Notes under the pieces: generated by a model
Told to the model about the DNA's origin: nothing
Seen by the model: only the letters and a program-made list of their open reading frames with translations
Database searches by the model: none
Made by a program: the position numbers and the translations under genes
In this document: in pieces, positions 31,968 to 40,779 of the stretch
How positions within the stretch are numbered: position 1 is the first letter of the stretch
Layout: every line of letters starts with the position of its first letter
NCBI RefSeq assembly: GCF_024539675.1
Contig: NZ_JAHHIT010000072.1
Span: 1 to 51,566 of the forward strand
Origin: Streptomyces hilarionis
GTDB lineage: Bacteria; Actinomycetota; Actinomycetes; Streptomycetales; Streptomycetaceae
DNA length: 51,566 nt
Reading direction: 5' to 3'

Positions 31968-33506
31968 TCACTGGTGCTTGTAATGCTTGACGGACCCGTC
32001 CTTGGCCGTCGCGTCGGCGTAGTCCTGGATCTTCTTGATCGCCTCCGCGGGAGTGATCCGGCCGGCCATCATCTCGCCCAGTCCGGACACCCCGATCTTC
32101 TCCTTCTGCAACTGGACGTACCAGTCCTGCAGCCGGGGATTCACCACGTTGGAGCCCGCCTTGTCCAATGCGGCGACGCCCGACTTCAGACCCGGGGTCA
32201 GTGTGATGCCGTCGGTGCCGCCGTTGTACGCGGTCAGCGACTTGACCTTCGAGGTGAAGTTCCTCGACGACGCCTCGCTGAGCATGATGCGCAGTTGTTC
32301 CATGCCGCCGGCGGTGTTCGCCGCCTTCGCCGGAACGACGAACGGCTCGCCCCCGGAGGCCCAGATCGTGCCGAAGGGCATCTTGTCGGAGGAGTCGATC
32401 CCGGTCGGCGCGGACACCGCCAGGTCGAAGTCCGCCGGGATGACGTTCGCCGACTCGTTCTCCACCCAGGAGCCGTTGGGGATGAACAGCGCCTTGCCCT
32501 TGGCCCACGCGGTCTGGGACTGGATGTGGTCGAGCCCCGGGGTCCCCCGCAGGACGTAGCCCTTCTTGTAGAGCTCGTAGTACGCGTCGAAGCACGCCTT
32601 CACGGCAGGGTGCTTCCAGGCGTTCGGTTCCAGGTTGTCGATGGCGTCGAGGACCTCGCGACCGCCCACCTTGCCGATCATCGGATAGAGCGAGAAGGGA
32701 AGGTAATAGGGGTACTTGCCCGCATATGTCCAGCCGGCCATGCCCTTCTTCTTGGCCTTCTCACAGACCGCGAGCATCTCGTCCCAGGTCTGCGGATACG
32801 CGGCGTCGAGCGAGTCGAGCGCCTTCTGCGAGTACCAGACGCCGTAGACCGTGTAGGCGTAGTACATGATCCACACCGGGGCCCCGTCGAACTGGCCCAT
32901 CTCGACGATCCCGGGGCGCAGGGTGTCGCGGACCTTCTTGGCGGGATCGTCGAAGGAGGCGGCGTCGAGGAGCGGGGTGAGGTCGGCGAGCTGGTTCTTG
33001 CCCACCAGGACGCCCATGTCCATCTGCTCGGCGCCGGAGTTGTCGATGAGGTCGGGCGGGGTGCCCTGGTTGAAACGGGGCTGGAGCGTCGACTGGATCT
33101 TCTGCGTGGCCGAGAACTTCACCTTCGCCTGAGGGAAGGCCTTCTCGTAGATCTTCACGGCGTCCTCGGCGTACTCCTTGCCGAAACCGCCGTCGAACAG
33201 GACGAATTCCATCGGGGCGGTCTCGTTCACCGCGAGCGGGTTCTTCGCGGTCTTCTTTCCCGCCTTGGCCTTGTCCTCGCCGCCCCCGCCGCTGCTGGCG
33301 CAGGCGGCGAGAAATCCCATCGTGGGGACCGAGACCAGACCCAGCGCCGCCGATCTCCTGATCAGATCCCTGCGCCCGACACCCGCGGCGCGGTGCTGCC
33401 CGGAATGACTCCTCTCGGGGCCGCGCTTGTCGAACTCGCGCTGCTCGAAACCGTGCTGCTCCATGCCCTCGTGTGCAAAACCGTCGTTCTCGGAGTGGGA
33501 TCCCAT
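31968..33506 (-). CDS. ngcE: N-acetylglucosamine/diacetylchitobiose-binding lipoprotein NgcE-like
   Basis: 512 residues. Binds chitin breakdown sugars outside the cell for the NgcFG permease. The secretion signal is unusual: a hydrophilic, His/Glu-rich leader of about 44 residues precedes a twin-arginine motif (RRDLIRRS, Arg45-46) and a lipobox ending LAAC at Cys69, so export by Tat followed by lipidation is likely. The mature part is a type 1 solute-binding protein whose sequence (for example EFVLFDGGFGKEYAEDAVKI) I recognise as NgcE. The ATG at 33504-33506 has GAGG eight bases upstream; the TTG two codons earlier is too close to it. A DasR-like site lies upstream. Confidence 0.88.
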   Translation of the reverse strand: MGSHSENDGFAHEGMEQHGFEQREFDKRGPERSHSGQHRAAGVGRRDLIRRSAALGLVSVPTMGFLAACASSGGGGEDKAKAGKKTAKNPLAVNETAPMEFVLFDGGFGKEYAEDAVKIYEKAFPQAKVKFSATQKIQSTLQPRFNQGTPPDLIDNSGAEQMDMGVLVGKNQLADLTPLLDAASFDDPAKKVRDTLRPGIVEMGQFDGAPVWIMYYAYTVYGVWYSQKALDSLDAAYPQTWDEMLAVCEKAKKKGMAGWTYAGKYPYYLPFSLYPMIGKVGGREVLDAIDNLEPNAWKHPAVKACFDAYYELYKKGYVLRGTPGLDHIQSQTAWAKGKALFIPNGSWVENESANVIPADFDLAVSAPTGIDSSDKMPFGTIWASGGEPFVVPAKAANTAGGMEQLRIMLSEASSRNFTSKVKSLTAYNGGTDGITLTPGLKSGVAALDKAGSNVVNPRLQDWYVQLQKEKIGVSGLGEMMAGRITPAEAIKKIQDYADATAKDGSVKHYKHQ

Positions 33507-33634
33507 GCTCAAGTCCTCGCCTTCTCCAGGACTCAGGCGGTGCGCCGGATCCTTCCCGGCACCGCGGTCGGGTCACGCAGGGTCGCGCGGAGCGCGTGGT
33601 GCGAAGGTCTCGCGGAGTGGAGGATGAATCGCCG

Positions 33635-33650
33635 ACAGGTATAGTCCATT
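33635..33650. promoter_or_regulatory. DasR-responsive-element-like site
   Basis: ACAGGTATAGTCCATT matches the dre consensus ACTGGTCTAGACCAGT at 12 of 16 positions and lies 129-144 bp upstream of the ngcE start. DasR represses GlcNAc and chitin uptake genes in Streptomyces, which suits this promoter. The palindrome itself is imperfect, so the site may be weak. Confidence 0.5.
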
Positions 33651-33790
33651 CTCGGCCGACGGGGCAAGATCGAATACAAGGTTGGCCATGGGTCTTTTCC
33701 GAGTTGAGACCTCCTGGAAATATGACCGGCGGATGGGCGCCTTGCCGGAGAATTGCATGAAATGACCCCTCGCTGACGCAATCAACATCC

Positions 33791-33820
33791 TTGACATCAC
33801 TGTCCACTTGCCCACCTACT
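33791..33820 (+). promoter_or_regulatory. Possible promoter of the GH92 gene
   Basis: A perfect -35 hexamer TTGACA (33791-33796), a 17-18 bp spacer and a weak -10 (ACCTAC or CCTACT, 33814-33820), about 70 bp before the ATG. Confidence 0.35.
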
Positions 33821-33887
33821 GATTCCTGCGCAACCAGGAGGACAACGTTGTCCGGGGCGTGGTCCGGCGCGGGGAGGGTGCTGACGC

Positions 33888-36800
33888 ATGCAACGGTCTG
33901 GGCGGTGGTGGGCGGTCGTGATCGCGGCCGTGCTGGTGGCGACGGCCGGCGCCGCGCCGGGAACGGCGGCGGCCCTGCCGAACCGGGATCCGCTCCCCGA
34001 GCGGAGCTTCGCCTCGTCCTTCGAGGCGGGTGAGCGCGCCCCGGACTGGCTGAGCACCGTCGAGTCCGCGCCCGGCGGCGGCAGGCGCGCCTCGGGCGTG
34101 GACGGCGGCTACGGCGGCGGGCTCCCGGGCGATGTGACCGACCGGGTCACCGACGTCCGGGCGAGCGCCGAGAACACGGCCGGCGGTGAGGTGAAGGAGA
34201 ACCTCGTCGACGGCGAGTCGAGCACCAAGTGGCTGGCCTTCGCCGCCGACGGGTGGGTGGAGTTCGACCTCGACCGGCCGGCCCGGGTGAGCACCTACGC
34301 TCTGACGTCCGCGAACGACGCCGCCGAGCGCGACCCCGCCGACTGGACCCTCTCGGGCTCGGCGGACGGCGCTGCCTGGACGCCGCTCGACACCCGCACC
34401 GGGGAGTCCTTCGCCGAGCGGTTCCAGACCCGCGCCTACGACCTCGCGGCCCCGGCCGAGTACCGGCACTTCCGGCTGGAGGTGTCCAGGAACCACGGCG
34501 CCCGGATCCTGCAACTCGCGGACGTGCGGTTCGGCACGGGCGGCGGCGACGGGCCCGTCCCGCCGGACATGCTCACCACGGTGGACCGCGGACCCGGCGG
34601 ATCGCCGACGGCCAAGGCGGGCGCCGGGTTCACGGGACGGCGGGCGCTGCGCTACGCGGGCCGGCACACCGCCGCCGGCCACGCGTACTCGTACAACAAG
34701 GTGTTCGACGTGGACGTGCCGGTCGGCCCGCGCACCGAGCTGGCCTACCGGATCTTCCCCGCGATGGCGGACGGCGACCTGGACTACGCCGCCACCCACG
34801 TCTCGCTCGACCTGGCCTTCACGGACGGGACGTACCTGAGCGCGCTCGGGGCGAGCGACCAGTACGGGTTCCCGTTGTCGCCCCGCGGACAGGGCGCGGC
34901 GAAGGTGCTGTACGTCAACCAGTGGAACGACGTCGTGTCGGGGATCGGCGCGGTGGCGGCCGGGAAGACCGTCGACCGGATCCTGCTCGCCTACGACTCC
35001 CCCGCCGGACCCGCCCGGTTCCGCGGCTGGGTGGACGACGTCGCGCTGCGCACGGCGGCCCCGGAGCCGAGGAAGGCCCACCTCTCCGACTACGCGCTGA
35101 CCACGCGCGGCACCCAGTCCAGCGGCGGCTTCTCGCGGGGGAACACCTTCCCCGCCACGGCGGTGCCCCATGGCTTCAACTTCTGGACGCCGGTGACGGA
35201 CGCGTCCTCGCTCGGCTGGCTGTACGACTACGCGCGGGGCAACAACGCGGACAACCTGCCCACGATCCAGGCGTTCGGCGCGAGTCACGAGCCGAGTCCG
35301 TGGATGGGCGACCGGCAGACGTTCCAGGTGATGCCGTCGGCCGCGTCCGGGGTCCCGGACACCGGACGGACGGCCCGGGCGCTGGCCTTCCGGCACGTGA
35401 ACGAGACGGCTCGCCCGTACTACTACGGCGTGCGGTTCGAGAACGGCGTCACGGCCGAGCTGGCCCCGACCGACCACGCGGCCGCCCTGCGCTTCACCTA
35501 CCCGGGCCCGGACGCGAGCGTGGTCTTCGACAACGTCACCGACGAGGCCGGGCTCACGCTCGACCGGGACGCCGGCGTCGTCACCGGCTACTCGGACGTG
35601 AAGTCGGGGCTGTCGGCGGGCGCGACCCGGCTCTTCGTGTACGGCGAGTTCGACGCGCCGGTGACGCAGGGGGCGTCGAGCGGGGTGAAGGGGTACCTGC
35701 GGTTCGACGCGGGCGCGGACCACGCCGTCACCCTGCGCCTGGCGACGTCGCTCATCGGCGTCGACCAGGCCCGCGACAACCTGCGGCGGGAGATCCCGGC
35801 GGACACCGGTTTCGCGACGGTCAAGGCGCGGGCCCAGCAGCAGTGGGACCGGCTCCTGGGCACGGTGGAGGTCGAGGGCGCGAGCCGGGACCAGCTGACG
35901 ACGCTGTACTCCAGCCTGTACCGGCTGTACCTGTACCCCAACTCCGGTTTCGAGAAGGTGGGCGCGACGTACCGGTACGCCTCGCCCTTCTCGCCGATGA
36001 CGGGCGCCGACACCCCGACGCACACCGGCGCGAGGATCGTCGACGGGAAGGTCTACGTCAACAACGGTTTCTGGGACACCTACCGCACGACCTGGCCCGC
36101 GTACGCGCTGCTCACCCCGACGCAGGCCGGTGCGCTGACCGACGGCTTCGTGCAGCAGTACAAGGACGGCGGCTGGACCTCGCGCTGGTCCTCCCCCGGC
36201 TACGCCGACCTGATGACCGGCACGTCCTCGGACGTCGCCTTCGCCGACGCGTACGTCAAGGGCGTGCGCTTCGACGCCGCGGCCGCCTACGAGGCGGCGC
36301 TGAAGAACGCCACGGTCGTCCCGCCGTCCCCGGGAGTGGGGCGCAAGGGCATGGCGACCTCCCCCTTCCTCGGCTACACCGGCACGGCCACCCACGAGGG
36401 GCTGTCATGGGCGCTGGAGGGCTACCTCAACGACTACGGCATCGCCCGCATGGGGCAGACCCTGTACCGGCGGACGGGCCTCCAGCGCTACCGGGAGGAG
36501 TCCGACTACTTCCTGAACCGCGCCCAGGGCTACGTCCACCTCTTCGACGCAGGCGCCGGGTTCTTCCAGGGCAGGGACGACAAGGGCGACTGGCGGGTGC
36601 CGTCCGCCGGCTACGACCCGAGGGTGTGGGGGTACGACTACACCGAGACCAACGGCTGGGGCTATGCCTTCACCGCGCCGCAGGACAGCCGGGGCCTGGC
36701 CGCCCTGTACGGCGGCCGCGCCGGTCTGGCGAAGAAGCTCGACGCCTATTTCGCCACTCCGGAGACCGCCTCCCCGCGGTTCGCGGGGTCGTACGGCGGA

Positions 36801-37712
36801 GTGATCCACGAGATGACCGAGGCCCGGGACGTGCGGATGGGCATGTACGGGCACTCCAACCAGGTCGCCCACCACGCGATCTACATGTACGACGCGGCCG
36901 GACAGCCCTGGAAGGCGCAGGCGAGGGCGCGGGAGGTGCTCGCCCGGCTCTACACGGGCAGCTCGATCGGACAGGGCTACCACGGTGACGAGGACAACGG
37001 CGAGCAGTCGGCGTGGTACCTGTTCTCCGCGCTCGGCTTCTACCCGCTGGTGATGGGCGGCGGCGAGTACGCGGTCGGCTCCCCCCTGTTCACCAAGGCG
37101 ACCGTGCACCTGGAGAACGGCAGGGACCTGGTGGTCAGGGCGCCGAAGAACAGCGCGCGCAACGTCTACGTGCAGGGCCTGAAGGTCGACGGCCGCCCCT
37201 GGACGTCCACCGCGCTGCCCCACGCGCTCCTCGCCAAGGGCGCGGTCCTGGAGTTCGCGATGGGGGCGCGGCCCTCGGCGTGGGGTTCCGGCAGGAACGC
37301 CGGGCCGGTCTCGATCACCCGGGGCGACAAGGCTCCGGCGCCCCGGACGGACGCGTTGAAGGGCGACGGGGGCGCGCTGTTCGACGACACGTCGGCCACC
37401 CGGCAGGCCGTGTCGGGCACGGTCGCTCTGCCGGTCACCGCGCGGACCAGGGCGGCGCAGTACACCCTGACGTCCGCCGAGCACGCCCGCGCTCCCGGCG
37501 GGTGGACCCTTCAGGGGTCCGTGGACGGCCGTGCGTGGAGGGACCTGGACCGGCGATCCGGGGAGACCTTCCGCTGGGACCGTCAGACGCGGGCCTTCAC
37601 GATCGCGCGACCCGGCGCGTACGGGCACTACCGGCTGCGCTTCGACGGGGCGGGCGGCGCCGGCCGCACGGCGGGCGAACTGCTGCTGGCGGAGGTCGAG
37701 TTGCTGTCCTGA
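33888..37712 (+). CDS. Secreted GH92 alpha-mannosidase with two discoidin-like modules
   Basis: 1274 residues. GH92 enzymes are calcium-dependent exo-alpha-mannosidases acting on fungal mannan and N-glycans. Signal peptide about 1-28. A discoidin/F5-8C-like module occupies about 89-185 (ENLVDGESSTKWLAF, DWTLSGSADGAAWTPLD); the GH92 core runs from about 399 to 1110, with MTEARD (Glu978) and the catalytic GYHGDEDNGEQSAWY (Asp1034, Asp1036). A second, C-terminal module at about 1158-1274 repeats the pattern WTLQGSVDGRAWRDLD, so the flanking modules look like internal duplicates. ATG 33888 follows GGGGAGGG. It is divergent from ngcE. Confidence 0.92.
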   Translation: MQRSGRWWAVVIAAVLVATAGAAPGTAAALPNRDPLPERSFASSFEAGERAPDWLSTVESAPGGGRRASGVDGGYGGGLPGDVTDRVTDVRASAENTAGGEVKENLVDGESSTKWLAFAADGWVEFDLDRPARVSTYALTSANDAAERDPADWTLSGSADGAAWTPLDTRTGESFAERFQTRAYDLAAPAEYRHFRLEVSRNHGARILQLADVRFGTGGGDGPVPPDMLTTVDRGPGGSPTAKAGAGFTGRRALRYAGRHTAAGHAYSYNKVFDVDVPVGPRTELAYRIFPAMADGDLDYAATHVSLDLAFTDGTYLSALGASDQYGFPLSPRGQGAAKVLYVNQWNDVVSGIGAVAAGKTVDRILLAYDSPAGPARFRGWVDDVALRTAAPEPRKAHLSDYALTTRGTQSSGGFSRGNTFPATAVPHGFNFWTPVTDASSLGWLYDYARGNNADNLPTIQAFGASHEPSPWMGDRQTFQVMPSAASGVPDTGRTARALAFRHVNETARPYYYGVRFENGVTAELAPTDHAAALRFTYPGPDASVVFDNVTDEAGLTLDRDAGVVTGYSDVKSGLSAGATRLFVYGEFDAPVTQGASSGVKGYLRFDAGADHAVTLRLATSLIGVDQARDNLRREIPADTGFATVKARAQQQWDRLLGTVEVEGASRDQLTTLYSSLYRLYLYPNSGFEKVGATYRYASPFSPMTGADTPTHTGARIVDGKVYVNNGFWDTYRTTWPAYALLTPTQAGALTDGFVQQYKDGGWTSRWSSPGYADLMTGTSSDVAFADAYVKGVRFDAAAAYEAALKNATVVPPSPGVGRKGMATSPFLGYTGTATHEGLSWALEGYLNDYGIARMGQTLYRRTGLQRYREESDYFLNRAQGYVHLFDAGAGFFQGRDDKGDWRVPSAGYDPRVWGYDYTETNGWGYAFTAPQDSRGLAALYGGRAGLAKKLDAYFATPETASPRFAGSYGGVIHEMTEARDVRMGMYGHSNQVAHHAIYMYDAAGQPWKAQARAREVLARLYTGSSIGQGYHGDEDNGEQSAWYLFSALGFYPLVMGGGEYAVGSPLFTKATVHLENGRDLVVRAPKNSARNVYVQGLKVDGRPWTSTALPHALLAKGAVLEFAMGARPSAWGSGRNAGPVSITRGDKAPAPRTDALKGDGGALFDDTSATRQAVSGTVALPVTARTRAAQYTLTSAEHARAPGGWTLQGSVDGRAWRDLDRRSGETFRWDRQTRAFTIARPGAYGHYRLRFDGAGGAGRTAGELLLAEVELLS

Positions 37713-37818
37713 TCGGGTGGCCGGCAGCGGTCGTCCGCTGTACCGGCGGTCACTCGTGGACCACAATGGGCGGGTCGTGCGCCAGCGTCGCGCGGCCCGC
37801 CGCCGAGGGGGGAACGGG

Positions 37819-39825
37819 ATGCCCGTCACCGACGCCGACGTCTTCGTCGTCGAGGGGGTCGACCCCGCCTGGTTGCCGCCGGGCGCGTTCCGGGCGCTGG
37901 GCAGCCGGCGGACCCTGGTACACGGTGCGGGCCCCCTGACGGAGACCGTGCACGCCGAAGTCGCCCACGCGTGCGCGCGGTTCGGCGGGCAGGTCGAACG
38001 GGAGGCGTCGGACGACCCGTACGACCTCGTCCTTCGCGTCGCCGACGCCGACGGGAGCGGCGACCGCGCCGACGACGAAGGGTTCGTCCTCGAACGGGCC
38101 GCGGGGACGACCACGGTCACGGCGGGCGGCCGACGCGGCCTGCTGTACGGGCTGTTCCACGTCGTACGGCTGGGTGAGGACGCCTTCCGCGGCACCCGGC
38201 CGCGAGAGGAGCACCGGCCGGCGACGGCGCTGCGGATGCTGGACCACTGGGACAACGTGGCCGTTCATCCGGTCATGGGGCAGGTGGAACGGGGATACTC
38301 CGGCGGCTCGTTGTTCTGGCGGGACGGACGGGCCCGCGACGACACCCGGCGCCTGCGGGCGTACGGCAGGCTGCTGGCGGCCTGCGGCGTCAACGCCGTC
38401 TCGGTCAACAACGTCAACGTCCACGACGTCGAGGCGCACCTGCTCACCGACCGGATCGACGAGGTGGCGCGGATCGCCGGGGCGTTGCGCCCGTACGGCA
38501 TCCGCACGCATCTGTCGGTGACCTTCGCCGCCCCGGTGGTCCTGGGCCGGCTGCCCACCGCCGACCCCCTGGACGCGGCCGTGCGCGACTGGTGGGCGAA
38601 GGCCGTGCACGACGTGTACGAGGCCGTCCCGGACTTCGGCGGGTTCGTGGTGAAGGCCGACTCCGAGGGCCGGCCGGGCCCGTTCACCTACGGCCGCACG
38701 CACACGGACGGCGCGAACATGCTGGCCGCGGCCCTCGCCCCGTACGGCGGCACGGTCCACTGGCGGGCCTTCGTGTACGACCACCGCCAGGACTGGCGGG
38801 ACCGCTCGACGGACCGGGCACGGGCCGCCTACGACCATTTCGCGCCGCTGGACGGGGAGTTCGCCGACAACGCGGTGCTTCAGGCGAAGCACGGGCCGAT
38901 GGACTTCCAGGTCCGTGAACCGGTCTCGCCGGTGTTCGGCGCGCTGCGGCGGACCCGGGTCGCCGTCGAGATGCAGATCACCCAGGAGTACACCGGGCAG
39001 CAGCGGCACGTGTGCTGGCTGGGACCCATGTGGAGCGAGGTGCTGCGCTTTCGTCCGGGCGGCGCACAGGGACCGACGGTCGCTCAGGCGGCGGGCGACG
39101 GGGCGGTGGCCGTGTCCAACGCCGGCGACGACCCGTACTGGACGGGGCACCCGCTGGCCCAGGCCAACCTCTACACCTTCGGCCGGCTCGCCTGGCGGCC
39201 GGACGCCGACCCGCTCGGGATCCTGGACGAGTGGATCGCGCTCACCTTCCCCGCCGCCCCCGAGCGGCTGGCGGAAGGACTGCGCGCGGTGCTGCGGAAC
39301 TCCTGGCGGACCTACGAGAAGTACACCGCCCCGCTGGGCGTGGGGTTCATGGTGCAGCCCGGGCACCACTACGGCCCGGCCGTCGACGGCTACGAGTACA
39401 GCCCCTGGGGGACGTACCACTTCGCCGACCGGGACGGCGTCGGCGTCGACCGCAGCGCGGCGACCGGCACCGGCTACGCGGGCCAGTACGGCGAACCCTG
39501 GTCCGCGCTGTACGAGTCGGCGGCCACCTGCCCCGACGAGCTGCTGCTGTTCTTCCACCACGTGCCGTACGGGCATGTCCTGCACAGCGGGAAAACGGTC
39601 GTGCAGCACATCTACGACACGCATTTCGAAGGGGTCGAGGAGGCCGAGGAGGCGCGCCGGGTGTGGGCGGGACTCGCGGACCTGGTCGACCCGGCGCTGC
39701 ACGCGCGCGTCGCGGAACGCTATGACGAACAGGTGCGCTGCGCCCGGGAGTGGCGGGACCAGGTGAACAGCTACTTCCTGCGCAAGTCGGGCGTTCCCGA
39801 CGCGCGGGGACGCACGATCCACTGA
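37819..39825 (+). CDS. aguA: Alpha-glucuronidase (GH67)
   Basis: 668 residues. Removes (4-O-methyl)glucuronic acid from the end of aldouronic acids released from glucuronoxylan. No signal peptide, so it is cytoplasmic. Visible: an N-terminal domain ending at GLLYGLFHVVRLG, the motif RMLDHWDN (139-146), the probable general acid Glu283 in KADSEGRPGPFTYGRT, and acidic residues of the base region in FAPLDGEFADN (Asp345) and MDFQVREPVSP (Glu367). ATG 37819 follows a GAGGGGGG ribosome site. It converges on the DUF624-GH39-LplABC operon, which would supply its substrate. Confidence 0.92.
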   Translation: MPVTDADVFVVEGVDPAWLPPGAFRALGSRRTLVHGAGPLTETVHAEVAHACARFGGQVEREASDDPYDLVLRVADADGSGDRADDEGFVLERAAGTTTVTAGGRRGLLYGLFHVVRLGEDAFRGTRPREEHRPATALRMLDHWDNVAVHPVMGQVERGYSGGSLFWRDGRARDDTRRLRAYGRLLAACGVNAVSVNNVNVHDVEAHLLTDRIDEVARIAGALRPYGIRTHLSVTFAAPVVLGRLPTADPLDAAVRDWWAKAVHDVYEAVPDFGGFVVKADSEGRPGPFTYGRTHTDGANMLAAALAPYGGTVHWRAFVYDHRQDWRDRSTDRARAAYDHFAPLDGEFADNAVLQAKHGPMDFQVREPVSPVFGALRRTRVAVEMQITQEYTGQQRHVCWLGPMWSEVLRFRPGGAQGPTVAQAAGDGAVAVSNAGDDPYWTGHPLAQANLYTFGRLAWRPDADPLGILDEWIALTFPAAPERLAEGLRAVLRNSWRTYEKYTAPLGVGFMVQPGHHYGPAVDGYEYSPWGTYHFADRDGVGVDRSAATGTGYAGQYGEPWSALYESAATCPDELLLFFHHVPYGHVLHSGKTVVQHIYDTHFEGVEEAEEARRVWAGLADLVDPALHARVAERYDEQVRCAREWRDQVNSYFLRKSGVPDARGRTIH

Positions 39826-39900
39826 AGCACGAGGACGGTCACGCCGAGCGGGCCCGACGTCAGGGCGTCGCCCCGTTCGAACCGCCGGCCCGTGCGGAGG

Positions 39901-40632
39901 TCACGCGCCGCGGCGGGAGTCGGCCGTCGTTCCCGGGTCCGTGCCCGCTCGTGCGGTGAACTCCTCCTGGGTCTCGACGATCACCGGGCGACTCCACCGC
40001 AGCAGGGACAGCAGCAGCGGTGCGGCCAGCACGGCGGTCAGCGCCTCCGTCAGCGCGGCCGTCACCGTGGCCGCCAGGACCAGCAGCGACGCCGCGGCAA
40101 GGGTGACGCGCCGCCGGTGGAGCAGGAAGTAGGCCGCGAGGCGCGCGGTGTCCCGGGCACGGAACGTGAACAGCGAGGTGAGGACGAGGGCGTGGGCGCC
40201 CCAGAGCAGACAGGCCACGCCGACGGCTCCGAGGAGAACCGCCCACCACAGGGGCAGAGCGGTCGCGGCGAAGTGGGTGAGGGTGAAGACGATCACGGTG
40301 AGCCAGGCCGACAGCGGGGCCCAGAGCTTCAGCGCGGGAAGGGTGTTCAGGCGCAGACCCCGTCCGAACGCCCGGGCCGGGTGCAGGTCGGTGAGGTCAC
40401 GGCTGCGATGGTGCAGCGCGTACAGCGCGGCGGACGCGGCCGGGCCGAGCGGTGCGAGGCAGACGGCGGCCAGGGGCAGGTTGGCGGGGTCGGGCCCCAG
40501 GGCCAGGAGGCCGGCCAGACCGGGGGCTGCGGTCGCAAGGAGCAGGACCTCGACCGTGAGGAGGGTGTGCAGCAGGGCGGCGGCCCGGGAGAACGGTCCG
40601 GTGCCGAAAGCGACGGTGGTGGCGGTGCTCAT
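39901..40632 (-). CDS. DUF624 (YesL-like) membrane protein
   Basis: 243 residues with about five to six hydrophobic helices (for example LHTLLTVEVLLLATAAPGLA, WLTVIVFTLTHFAATALPLW, LLVLAATVTAALTEALTAVL). The pattern and length fit the DUF624/YesL family, small membrane proteins repeatedly found beside sugar ABC importers and glycosidases but without a known role. Start ATG 40630-40632 with GGGGG nearby; the frame to 40716 is rejected because it adds an Arg/Gly-rich stretch. Last gene of the minus-strand xylan operon, 147 bp after the GH39 gene, so it might have its own promoter. Confidence 0.8.
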   Translation of the reverse strand: MSTATTVAFGTGPFSRAAALLHTLLTVEVLLLATAAPGLAGLLALGPDPANLPLAAVCLAPLGPAASAALYALHHRSRDLTDLHPARAFGRGLRLNTLPALKLWAPLSAWLTVIVFTLTHFAATALPLWWAVLLGAVGVACLLWGAHALVLTSLFTFRARDTARLAAYFLLHRRRVTLAAASLLVLAATVTAALTEALTAVLAAPLLLSLLRWSRPVIVETQEEFTARAGTDPGTTADSRRGA

Positions 40633-40779
40633 GAGTCCCCCTGGCGGACGCGCGACGACGGTGGACGACCCGGACCGGGACCCGGACTCGGACCCGGCCG
40701 CGCCCCGGACCCTCACCCGGGCCCGGATGCGGTTGCCGGTGGGGACGGCGGGCCGGGGCGGCGCCGGCGGAGGCGGTGC

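Larger units (their letters stand above)
33507..33887. other. Divergent regulatory gap of ngcE and the GH92 gene
   Basis: 381 bp with no gene, locally AT-richer than the genome (33625-33830). It holds a DasR-like site at 33635-33650 and a possible promoter for the GH92 gene at 33791-33820. Short open frames here lack ribosome sites. Confidence 0.7.

Noticed and set aside
33816..36395. 859-residue open frame on the minus strand
   Set aside because: Antisense shadow of the GH92 gene, whose frame has a signal peptide and catalytic motifs.
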